Source of the DNA: an uncultured Paracoccus sp.
Lineage (GTDB): Bacteria; Pseudomonadota; Alphaproteobacteria; Rhodobacterales; Rhodobacteraceae
DNA length: 19,991 bases
NCBI RefSeq assembly: GCF_946221145.1
Contig: NZ_CAMIOH010000040.1
Span: 1-19,991, forward strand
Reading direction: 5' to 3'
Under the pieces are notes generated by a model. The model worked only from the letters and a program-made list of their open reading frames with translations, searched no databases and had not been told where the DNA came from. This document shows, one piece after another, positions 1 to 8,111 of this stretch (position 1 is the stretch's first letter; each line of letters starts with the position of its first letter). The position numbers and the translations under genes were made by a program.

Positions 1-164
1 GGTCGAACCGTCCCCTGGCGCAGCCGATCACGCTGTCGGCGCGGCGGGGCGAGGCCGCCAGCGGGTCAGTTCGATCTCCTCACCCGCCTCGGTGCGGCGG
101 ATCAGGTCCGCGAACCGGGCCTTGGCTTCGGCAATCGCGATCTGCGTGGCGCACGCCGTTTCAT
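1..164 (-). pseudogene. Phd/YefM-type antitoxin relic (frameshifted, runs off the left edge)
   Basis: On the minus strand, bases 147-61 encode a stretch starting TQIAIAEAKARFADLIRRTE and ending GEEIELTR. This is the typical N-terminal DNA-binding half of a Phd/YefM antitoxin. The reading then moves to another frame (bases 61-2), giving LAASPRRADSVIGCARGRFD, which looks like the usual C-terminal part of the family. The expected RGKPVAR-like link between the halves is missing, so a deletion of roughly 20 bases with a frameshift is the simplest explanation. The ATG at 164 is also out of frame with the core by one base, next to an AAA run; one extra A would restore an MKTACATQIA start. Such antitoxins normally bind their own promoter and neutralise a PIN- or RelE-type toxin, but none is in the window. 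The family call rests on motif recognition only; sequencing error is an alternative to true decay. Confidence 0.6.
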
Positions 165-183
165 GACCTGAATGTGGTCATGA
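161..183. repeat. Inverted repeat at the 3' end of acn
   Basis: TCATGACC (161-168) and GGTCATGA (176-183) are perfect 8-base inverted repeats separated by 7 bases. The right arm covers the acn stop codon (TGA on the minus strand, 180-178) and the left arm covers the probable start of the antitoxin relic. It could be the old autoregulatory operator of the antitoxin gene, since palindromes at that place are usual for toxin-antitoxin promoters. It could also be a weak hairpin at the end of the acn transcript. There is no T-run, so a strong intrinsic terminator is unlikely. Confidence 0.5.
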
Positions 184-2751
184 TTTGCCATCCGGCAGGA
201 CCGCACCCCGCATCACCCGGTCCAGGATCAGCGGCATCAGCCCGCCCTTGGCCAGGGTCTCGATTTCCAGTCTGGTCTCGATGGCGGCAATGGCGTCCAG
301 GGTTTCGACCGCGCCCGCCGCCCGGCGGATCGTCACCCGAACCGGCCCACGCGGCGACAGGCGGGCGGGGTCCAGATCCAGGTCGATCCGATCCCGCGCG
401 GTCAGGGCCAGCGACTGCGGGGTGGCGCCATCGGGCAGACGCAGCGGCAGGATGCCCATGCCGATCAGGTTCGACCGATGGATCCGCTCAAAACCGACCG
501 CCAGCACCGTCCGCACCCCCAGCAGCGCCGCGCCCTTGGCCGCCCAGTCGCGCGACGACCCCATTCCGTATCGCTCGCCCGCCACGATCACCACCGGCGT
601 GCCGTCGATGCGATACCGTTCCGCCGCGCGCCACAGCGGCAGGACCGCCCCATCCGGCAGGATCGTGCTGCCGGGGGGGATTCCGGGCGCCAGCAGGTTG
701 TGGACCGCGCTGTTCGTGAACAATCCGCGCAGCATCGCCATCCAGTTGCCGCGCCGGGATGAAAAGACGTTCAGGTCGTTGTCCGGATCGCCCTGGCCGA
801 TCAGATAGCGCCCGGCCTCGCCCCGTTTCGGGATCGCCCCGGCAGGCGAGATATGGTCGGTGGTGATGTCGTCGCCCAGGACCAGGATCGGGGCGGCGCT
901 GATCCGGTCGCCGCGCGGTGCCGCGAAATCCGCGAAGGGCGGGCGGCGGATATAGGTCGAGGCCGGATCCCAGGGGAACAGCGGCGTCGTGGGGGCGTCC
1001 AGGTCATGCCACAACCGGCTGGCCTCGGCCTGGTCATATGCTGCGGCGTAATCGGTGCTGTCCTGCGCCAAGGCCAGGGCGGCGTCGATTTCCGCGCCTG
1101 TCGGCCACAGGTCGGGCAGCCGGACGCCCGGCGCGATCTCGTCATGCAAGATGTCGCGCTCTACATCGCCCGCAAGCGCGAAAGCCACCACCAGCGGCGG
1201 CGAGGCAAGGAACCCGGCCTCGAGCTGCGGATGTACGCGGCCCGGAAAGTTGCGGTTGCCCGACAGGACCGCCACCTGCAACCGGCCGTCCGCCTGGGCC
1301 TGGATCGCCATGTCTGGCAGCGGGCCGGAATTGCCGATGCAGGTGGTGCAGCCATAGCCGACGATGCCGAAACCCACGGCCTCCAGATCCTCCAGCAGAC
1401 CGGCGCGGCGCAGGTATCGTTCCGCCGTGGGCGAGCCCGGCGCCAGCGAGGTCTTGACATGCGCGGGCGGGCGCAGGCCCAGGGCGCGGGCCTTGCGCGC
1501 CACCAGGCCGGCGGCGACCAGCAGGCGCGGGTCGCTGGTATTGGTGCAGCTGGTGATGGCGGCGATGGCGACCGCGCCATCCGGGGCCTGGCCTTGCGGG
1601 GCCGAACGGGGCGCGCCGCGCATCGCCGCCGTGGCCTGGGCCGTGGCAAAGGCGGGGATGCGGTCCTGCGGGCGGCGCGGACCGGCGACGCTGACCTGGA
1701 CCTGGGCCAGATCCAGGGTCAGGGTCTGGGTAAAGACCGGCATCTCGGCAGGGTCGAACCACAGCCCCTGGCGGCGGCAATAGCGTTCGACCATGGCGCA
1801 ATGATCCGCGCCGCGCCCGGTCTGGCGCAAATAGGCGATGGTCGCGGCATCCACCGGGAAGAAGCCGGAATTGGCCCCGAATTCCGGCGTCATGTTGGCG
1901 ATCACCGCGCGGTCGCCCGCCGACAGCGTGGCGACCCCCGGCCCAAAGAATTCCACGAAGCGGTCGGCCAGGTCGATCCGGCGCAGCCGTTCGGTCACGG
2001 TCAGCGCCAGATCGGTCGCCGTCACCCCGTCGGGCAGCCGCCCGGTCAGGCGCACGCCCACCACATCCGGCACCCGCAGCATCACCGGCATTCCGAAAAG
2101 GACGCTTTCCGCCTCGATCCCGCCGACGCCCCAGGCCAGCACGCCGATGCCGTTGATCATCGGCGTGTGGCTGTCGGTGCCGATCAGCGTGTCGGGCATC
2201 ATCCAGCCGTCGCGGGTGGTCACGACCGTCGCCAGCCGCTCCAGGTTCAGCGTGTGCATGATGCCGGTGCCGGGCGGATGGACGCGGAAATTCGACAGCG
2301 CGTTGGTGGCCCATTTCATGAAGCGATAGCGTTCGGCATTGCGGCGGTATTCGGCTTCGATGTTCCGCGCCATCGCGCCGGGCACCGCGAAAACATCCAC
2401 CGCCAGCGAATGATCGGTCGAGACATCGACGGGCAGAACCGGGTTCAACAGGGCGGGATCATGCCCCGCCTCGGCCAGGGCCGAGCGCATCGCGGCGATG
2501 TCCACCAGGGCCGGGCCGCAGGTGGTGTCGTGCATCAGCACCCGGCCGGGCAGAAAGGCGATCTCGGCCGTGCTGCGCCCGGCGTCCAACCAGTCCAGGA
2601 TCGCCGCGCGACCGCCCTTCGGGTCGTCGCCGGTGCGCAGGACGTTTTCCAGCAACAGCCGGTGGATATGCGGCAGGCGGTTCAGCGCGCCCCCCGCCGC
2701 CGCCGGAAGGTCGATGATCCGGCAGCCGTCACATGTCGTCTCAAATCGCAT
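178..2751 (-). CDS. Aconitase-family hydratase (AcnA/IRP-like), last gene of the tct operon
   Basis: A 857-residue protein of the monomeric AcnA type: a large 4Fe-4S catalytic part and a C-terminal swivel domain (about 620-800). Catalytic features are intact: TDSH at 192-195, cluster cysteine C402 in SCTNTS, C468 and C471 in GYGCTTCIGNSGP, R500/R505 in SGNRNFPGR, and GSSRDWAAKG at 731-740. The family interconverts citrate, cis-aconitate and isocitrate; AcnD-type members dehydrate 2-methylcitrate. Length is slightly below common AcnA (about 890-930). The swivel segment RGLFTNSAVHN differs from the RGTFAN-type sequence I remember for housekeeping AcnA, so a specialised substrate is possible. 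I chose ATG 2751 because GAGGGG lies 6 bases before it; ATG 2757 is in frame but abuts that site. Position behind tctCBA and gntR suggests it handles the imported acid. Exact substrate is unknown. Confidence 0.9.
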   Translation of the reverse strand: MRFETTCDGCRIIDLPAAAGGALNRLPHIHRLLLENVLRTGDDPKGGRAAILDWLDAGRSTAEIAFLPGRVLMHDTTCGPALVDIAAMRSALAEAGHDPALLNPVLPVDVSTDHSLAVDVFAVPGAMARNIEAEYRRNAERYRFMKWATNALSNFRVHPPGTGIMHTLNLERLATVVTTRDGWMMPDTLIGTDSHTPMINGIGVLAWGVGGIEAESVLFGMPVMLRVPDVVGVRLTGRLPDGVTATDLALTVTERLRRIDLADRFVEFFGPGVATLSAGDRAVIANMTPEFGANSGFFPVDAATIAYLRQTGRGADHCAMVERYCRRQGLWFDPAEMPVFTQTLTLDLAQVQVSVAGPRRPQDRIPAFATAQATAAMRGAPRSAPQGQAPDGAVAIAAITSCTNTSDPRLLVAAGLVARKARALGLRPPAHVKTSLAPGSPTAERYLRRAGLLEDLEAVGFGIVGYGCTTCIGNSGPLPDMAIQAQADGRLQVAVLSGNRNFPGRVHPQLEAGFLASPPLVVAFALAGDVERDILHDEIAPGVRLPDLWPTGAEIDAALALAQDSTDYAAAYDQAEASRLWHDLDAPTTPLFPWDPASTYIRRPPFADFAAPRGDRISAAPILVLGDDITTDHISPAGAIPKRGEAGRYLIGQGDPDNDLNVFSSRRGNWMAMLRGLFTNSAVHNLLAPGIPPGSTILPDGAVLPLWRAAERYRIDGTPVVIVAGERYGMGSSRDWAAKGAALLGVRTVLAVGFERIHRSNLIGMGILPLRLPDGATPQSLALTARDRIDLDLDPARLSPRGPVRVTIRRAAGAVETLDAIAAIETRLEIETLAKGGLMPLILDRVMRGAVLPDGKS

Positions 2752-2775
2752 GGCCATCCCCTCGCGGTCGCGATT

Positions 2776-2805
2776 GAATAGCATTATTTGGTAATGAAAT
2801 GCAAT
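2776..2805 (-). promoter_or_regulatory. Putative GntR operator and weak promoter in the gntR-acn gap
   Basis: The gap between gntR and acn is AT-rich, unlike its surroundings. AATGAAATGCAAT (2793-2805) matches 12 of 13 bases of AATAAAATGCAAT (6799-6811) in front of tctC. On the minus strand it reads as a possible -35 TTGCAT (2804-2799), followed after 17-18 bases by a poor -10 (CTATTC or TATTCA). CATTA (2782-2786) and TAATG (2792-2796) form an inner inverted repeat. The gntR stop codon (2807-2805) overlaps the element. A second, regulator-controlled promoter for acn alone is an inference. Confidence 0.45.
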
Positions 2806-3677
2806 CAGGCAAACAGTGCCGTCTTGATCGCCCCGGCCTGCCGGATATGGCGGAACAGAAAGGTCGCGGCGGCCTGCATATCGCGTTCCTCGATCAGGTC
2901 CAGGATTTGCAGATGTTCGCGGCATTGCTGCGGCAGGCGTGATCGGTCATGGGTGATGCTGTATTCCATCAGCCGCCGGACGCGATTCACCCGCCGCACG
3001 GCGTCCAGGAAGAAGTCGTTGTTCGCGCAGGTCATCAGCATCTCGTGGAATTCGGTGTTGGTGCCAAAGACCCTTTGCCGCGACTGCCGGCCATAGCTTT
3101 CCAGCAGCGCCAGCTGGTGGCGGCGCGCGGCGGCAAAGGCGTGAACGTCGATGCGAAAGCTGGGCAGCAGCAGGGCCTGCATCTCGGTCGCGGCGCGGAA
3201 CTGATAGGCATCGGCATAGGCCTTGCGCGAGGTCAGGATTTCCCGGAACTCCCAGCCATTTCCCGGCAGGCGTTCGATCCAGCCTTCATCCGCGATCCGC
3301 CGCAGCACCCGCAGCAGGCGGCCGCGCGTGACGCCGTAGAGACGGATCAGCTCGTTCTCGCTCTGCCGGTCCGGCAGCCCGCCCGCCAGCCGGTCGGCGA
3401 CAATGCGGTCATACAGGCCGTCGTCGCCCGCCGCATCCGTGTCCAGCGAAGGAATGTCGTCCGCATTGCAGGCCAGGAAGAAGCCGCGATTGGGCGTGGC
3501 CTCGACGATGCCCAACTGGTGCAGCTTTTTCAGCGCCGTGACCACCGGCTGACGCGAGACCTTGAAGCTGTCGGCCAGGGCCTGCGCGGGCAGATGCTGT
3601 CCCGCCTTCATGTCCAGGTGGCGGGCGTGATCGACGATCCGGGCCATGATCTGGGGGGAAAGGCTGGCGCGTGGCAT
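2805..3677 (-). CDS. GntR-family (FCD) transcriptional regulator with two winged-helix segments
   Basis: A 290-residue regulator. Residues about 8-69 form a winged helix-turn-helix (helix region LPAQALADSFKVSRQPVVTA, wing NRGFFLA). Residues about 88-147 look like a second one (SENELIRLYGVTRGRLLRVL, wing GNGWEF). The rest (about 153-281) is a helical FCD effector domain with the His metal ligands H211, H255 and H277; the usual Asp four residues before the first His is Asn (N207). Usual FCD members have one N-terminal helix-turn-helix and about 220-250 residues. The start at 3677 has a strong GGAGGA site 4 bases upstream. FCD regulators usually bind organic acids and repress the genes next to them, so the inferred ligand is the substrate of the tct-acn operon in which it sits. 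Confidence 0.9.
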   Translation of the reverse strand: MPRASLSPQIMARIVDHARHLDMKAGQHLPAQALADSFKVSRQPVVTALKKLHQLGIVEATPNRGFFLACNADDIPSLDTDAAGDDGLYDRIVADRLAGGLPDRQSENELIRLYGVTRGRLLRVLRRIADEGWIERLPGNGWEFREILTSRKAYADAYQFRAATEMQALLLPSFRIDVHAFAAARRHQLALLESYGRQSRQRVFGTNTEFHEMLMTCANNDFFLDAVRRVNRVRRLMEYSITHDRSRLPQQCREHLQILDLIEERDMQAAATFLFRHIRQAGAIKTALFA

Positions 3678-3695
3678 GGATCCTCCGGCAGGAAA

Positions 3696-3727
3696 CCGGG
3701 CGGCGCGACCGGAACCGCGCCGCCCGG
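3696..3727 (-). promoter_or_regulatory. Strong 12-bp hairpin between tctA and gntR
   Basis: CCGGGCGGCGCG (3696-3707) and CGCGCCGCCCGG (3716-3727) are perfectly complementary, with an 8-base loop. The stem starts 4 bases after the tctA stop codon in the leftward transcript and is followed by only three T residues, then the gntR ribosome binding site. It may act as a partial terminator or as a barrier to RNA decay that makes the transporter mRNA more abundant than gntR-acn. Function is inferred; the repeat itself is plain in the sequence. Confidence 0.65.
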
Positions 3728-3731
3728 ATGG

Positions 3732-5231
<1,500 letters not shown>

Positions 5232-5243
5232 CGCCGCCCCCGA

Positions 5244-5714
5244 TCAGAACAGCCGCTCGACCGGGCCCATCGGCAGGGACAGGGTCAGCAGCTTGTTGAA
5301 CAACAGGAAAATCCCCGTGGCCAGGACCAGCCCCAGGGCCAGATCCGCCACCCAGGCGCGGCGCCCGAAGGCGCGCGCGGTGAACAGGAACAGCAAGGTC
5401 GATCCGATGATGAAGCCCGCCCCGAACCACAGCGCGGCGATCAGGCTGCCCAGGCCCAGGGACACCCAGCCCACGGCCTTCCAGTCGGTCGGGCCGGGAT
5501 CGTCCTGCCAGCGAAAGGCGGCGATCAGATGACCGGCGCCCATGGCCGCCAGGAACAGCGCCACGAAATAGGATGCCGCATCCGCACCCATCCCGTAGGT
5601 GGCGCGGATCTGCATGGCACTGGCATCGCGCCAGGTGATCAAGGCCATGGCAAACAAGGCGATGCCGATGACAAGCGTGGGCCTGTGCAGGCCCCGTGCA
5701 GTCGATGTGGTCAC
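5244..5714 (-). CDS. tctB: Tripartite tricarboxylate transporter, small membrane subunit TctB
   Basis: A 156-residue protein with about four hydrophobic helices (near 12-28, 48-66, 90-113 and 122-142), the size and layout expected for TctB, the small integral membrane partner of TctA. The only well-placed start is GTG at 5714, preceded by GGGGGA with 7 bases between. The reading frame stays open far upstream, overlapping tctC, but that stretch is a frame shadow. Sequence conservation in this subunit is low, so the call leans on position between tctC and tctA as well as topology. Confidence 0.88.
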   Translation of the reverse strand: MTTSTARGLHRPTLVIGIALFAMALITWRDASAMQIRATYGMGADAASYFVALFLAAMGAGHLIAAFRWQDDPGPTDWKAVGWVSLGLGSLIAALWFGAGFIIGSTLLFLFTARAFGRRAWVADLALGLVLATGIFLLFNKLLTLSLPMGPVERLF

Positions 5715-5740
5715 GGACGTTTCCCCCAAACGGTCGCGGA

Positions 5741-5765
5741 CGCGGGGACCTGACCGGCCCCCGCG
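5741..5765 (-). promoter_or_regulatory. Hairpin between tctC and tctB
   Basis: CGCGGGG (5741-5747) pairs with CCCCGCG (5759-5765) across an 11-base loop, in the 59-base gap after the tctC stop. No T-run follows. In binding-protein transporters the solute-binding protein is needed in excess, and hairpins after its gene often protect the upstream mRNA from 3' decay; that role is inferred here. Confidence 0.45.
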
Positions 5766-5773
5766 CGCCCCGA

Positions 5774-6745
5774 TCACTCCACCAGGCCGATCGAGGTCAG
5801 GATCGCCCCGACCCGTTCGGTTTCGGATGCCAGGAAGGTCGCGAATTCGGCCGACGGGGCATAGTAATCCGACCACCCGCGCGCCTTCAGCAGTTCCTTC
5901 CATTCCGGCGATTCCACGGTCTTGGCGATGGCGGCTTCCAGGACCGCCTTGTCGGCGTCGCTGATGCCCGGCCCCGCGAAGATGCCGCGCCAGTTCACCA
6001 GTTCGATGTCGATGCCCTGGACCTTCAGCGGCTGGGCGGCGATGCCCTCGATCGGTTCGGGATAGGAAATCGCCAGGGCGCGCAGGTCGCCCGATTCGAT
6101 CTGTCCCTGCCACTCGCCATAGCCGGAAATGCCCGCCGTGACCTGGCCGCCCAGCATCGCGGCCAGGGCCTCGCCCCCGCCGGAATAGGCGACATAGTTC
6201 ACCTTGGCCGGATCCTGCCCTGCGGCCTGGGTGACCAGGGCCGACAGCATGTGGTCGGCGCCGCCCGCCGATCCGCCGGCCCAGATCGTGCGTTCCACAT
6301 CGCCCTTGATGCCCGCCATCAGGTCGGCCATCGTCTGATAGGGCGAGGCGGCCGGGACCACGATCACCAGCGGATCGCCGGTCAGCCGGGCGATGGGGGT
6401 GACGGCGGTCAGGTCATAGGGCGCCTTGTTGGTCAGGATGGCCCCGACCATGGTGATGCCGCCGACCAGAAGCTGGTTGGGGCTGCCCTGCGCGCCCTGG
6501 ACGAATTGCGCCAGACCCACGGTGCCGCCCGCGCCGGGGACGTTGATGACCTGCACGCTGCGCGCGTTGCCGGTTTCCATCATCACCTGTTGCAGGGACC
6601 GTGCCGCCGAATCCCAGCCGCCGCCTGCCCCCGCCGGTGCCGTGATGGTCAGTTCCAGATCCTGGGCCATCGCCGCAGGGGCCGCCACCGCAGCGCCAGC
6701 CGCGATCAGCCAGGCTGTCGCCAGCCCGGAACGAATGAATGTCAT
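5774..6745 (-). CDS. tctC: Tripartite tricarboxylate transporter, periplasmic solute-binding protein TctC
   Basis: A 323-residue secreted binding protein. Residues 1-27 form a signal peptide (basic R5, hydrophobic LATAWLIAAGAAVAA, cleavage near AMA|QD). The mature part has the Bug/TctC hallmarks: AGAGGGWD near 38-45, the VPGAGG loop and a two-lobed periplasmic-binding-protein layout, with the usual length of about 320. It captures a carboxylic acid in the periplasm and hands it to TctAB. I chose ATG 6745 because GGAGG lies 5 bases before it and the signal peptide then begins correctly; an upstream in-frame ATG at 6760 is less likely. It is the first gene of the leftward operon. The ligand cannot be read from the sequence. 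Confidence 0.94.
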   Translation of the reverse strand: MTFIRSGLATAWLIAAGAAVAAPAAMAQDLELTITAPAGAGGGWDSAARSLQQVMMETGNARSVQVINVPGAGGTVGLAQFVQGAQGSPNQLLVGGITMVGAILTNKAPYDLTAVTPIARLTGDPLVIVVPAASPYQTMADLMAGIKGDVERTIWAGGSAGGADHMLSALVTQAAGQDPAKVNYVAYSGGGEALAAMLGGQVTAGISGYGEWQGQIESGDLRALAISYPEPIEGIAAQPLKVQGIDIELVNWRGIFAGPGISDADKAVLEAAIAKTVESPEWKELLKARGWSDYYAPSAEFATFLASETERVGAILTSIGLVE

Positions 6746-6781
6746 GCTATCCTCCCTCATGTCGCTGTCGCGATCCGGGCA

Positions 6782-6816
6782 ACAATGCGCATCATCGCAA
6801 TAAAATGCAATTTATT
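6782..6816 (-). promoter_or_regulatory. Putative operator/promoter of the tct operon
   Basis: AATAAAATGCAATTTATT (6799-6816) is an 18-base palindrome with a single mismatched pair, sitting in an otherwise GC-rich region 53 bases before tctC. Its left 13 bases recur, with one change, at 2793-2805. On the minus strand the element contains TTGCAT (6810-6805), a possible -35, with CATTGT (6787-6782) 17 bases on as a weak -10. A dimeric GntR protein binding here would block the promoter. The palindrome is seen; the regulator match and the promoter are inferred. Confidence 0.55.
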
Positions 6817-6971
6817 TCTGGGAGAACTGGTGGCGACAGCAGCACGGCCGGCGCTGATCATCCCACCACGATAGCATCCGCCGATCCGCTTTCCATCCGA
6901 AAGCGACCGGATCTTTCCGACCCGCATGAAATACCGCATATTGGCCGGAACTTGGCCGCAAGAGGTGTCCC

Positions 6972-8072
6972 ATGTCCCATCCCACCCGCCGTTCCCTGTT
7001 GAAGCTCTCGCTGGCGGCAGGGCTGCTGCCGGTCGTCCCGGCGATGCTGCGCCCGGCCTTTGCCGGTCCCGCCTATGCCCCGCAGGTGGGTGACTGGAAG
7101 GGCTTTGATCTGCGCACCACCGTCACGCTGGCCCAGGGCGGCCCCGCGCAGGTCTGGCTGCCGGTGCCCTCGGTCCAGAACGACTGGCAGCGGTCAGTCA
7201 GCGACAGCTTTACCGGCAATGCCGCGCAGGCCGAGATCGTCACCGATCCCGCGACCGGCACGAAGATGCTGCACGCCCGCTTTGACGCCGGCACCGCCCA
7301 GCCCCGCCTGGAACTGGTCAGCCGGGTCGAGACGCGCGGCCGCGTGATCGACTGGTCCCGCAGGGCCGAGGTCCAGGAGGATCCGGCGGTCCTGCAGGCC
7401 GCGCTGCAAGGGTCGGCCTTCAAGCCGCTGGACGGGGTGGTGGCCGAACGCGCGGCGCAGATCACCCAGGGCGCAACCACCGACCGCGAGAAGGTCGCGG
7501 CGATCTATGCCTGGATCGTCAGCAACTGCCACCGCGACATGGATGTGGCGGGCTGCGGGGCGGGCGACATCCAGGCCACGCTGACCACGGCCAACCTGGG
7601 CGGCAAATGCGCCGACCTGAACGGGCTGTTCGTGGGTCTGGTCCGCGCGGCGGGCGTGCCGGCGCGCGATGTCTATGGCGTGCGGGTCGCGCCTTCGGCC
7701 TTTGGCTACAAGCAGTTGGGCGCGAACAGCCCGACCGTCACCACCGCCCAGCATTGCCGGGCCGAAGTCTGGCTGTCCGGCCTGGGCTGGGTCGCGATGG
7801 ATCCGGCCGACGTGCTGAAGGTGATGCGCGCCGAGACCGACAGCTGGATCAGGGATCCGGCCGATCCGCTGGTGGCCCCGGTCAATGCCGCCTTGCAGGG
7901 CAATTGGGAAGGCAACTGGGTTGCCTTCAACACCGCCAGCGACCTGACCCTGCCCGGAGGAGAGGGCGCCCTGCCCTTCCTGATGTATCCGCAGGCCCTG
8001 ACCGACGACGGCAGGCTGGACGAGCTGGATCCCAAGGCCTTCGCCTATGAGATGACCGCGACGGCGGTGTGA
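6972..8072 (+). CDS. Tat-exported transglutaminase-like (cysteine protease fold) protein
   Basis: A 366-residue protein. The N-terminus carries a twin-arginine signal (THPTRRSLL-like: R6-R7, hydrophobic stretch to about 27, cleavage near AFA|G at 31), so it is exported folded to the periplasm. Residues about 170-285 form a transglutaminase core: GGKCADLNGL with C213, HCRAEVWL with H261 and MDPAD with D277, the expected Cys-His-Asp triad. Members of this superfamily cleave or cross-link peptide or amide bonds; no specific substrate is known to me for this one. ATG 6972 has AGAGG 6 bases before it. It is divergent from tctC and shares its 226-base upstream region, but no functional link is evident. 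It ends 39 bases from pcaF, convergent. Confidence 0.87.
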   Translation: MSHPTRRSLLKLSLAAGLLPVVPAMLRPAFAGPAYAPQVGDWKGFDLRTTVTLAQGGPAQVWLPVPSVQNDWQRSVSDSFTGNAAQAEIVTDPATGTKMLHARFDAGTAQPRLELVSRVETRGRVIDWSRRAEVQEDPAVLQAALQGSAFKPLDGVVAERAAQITQGATTDREKVAAIYAWIVSNCHRDMDVAGCGAGDIQATLTTANLGGKCADLNGLFVGLVRAAGVPARDVYGVRVAPSAFGYKQLGANSPTVTTAQHCRAEVWLSGLGWVAMDPADVLKVMRAETDSWIRDPADPLVAPVNAALQGNWEGNWVAFNTASDLTLPGGEGALPFLMYPQALTDDGRLDELDPKAFAYEMTATAV

Positions 8073-8080
8073 TCCGGTCC

Positions 8081-8104
8081 GGCGGGCGGTTCGCGCCGCC
8101 CGCC
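8081..8104. terminator. Probable bidirectional terminator hairpin
   Basis: GGCGGGCGG (8081-8089) and CCGCCCGCC (8096-8104) form a perfect 9-bp stem with a TTCGCG loop. It lies between the convergent stop codons of the transglutaminase-like gene (8072) and pcaF (8112). No T-run is present on either side, so it may need Rho or simply insulate the two mRNAs. Confidence 0.6.
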
Positions 8105-8111
8105 AGCCTGC

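Noticed and set aside
853..2781. Long plus-strand open frame of 642 codons opposite acn
   Set aside because: It lies wholly antisense to a protein with intact aconitase motifs; its translation is low-complexity (rich in R, G, A, H, Q), as expected from the complementary frame of GC-rich codons.
2758..2925. Extended N-terminus of the acn reading frame
   Set aside because: The extra 56 residues overlap the gntR 3' end and have no family likeness; a ribosome binding site supports the start at 2751.
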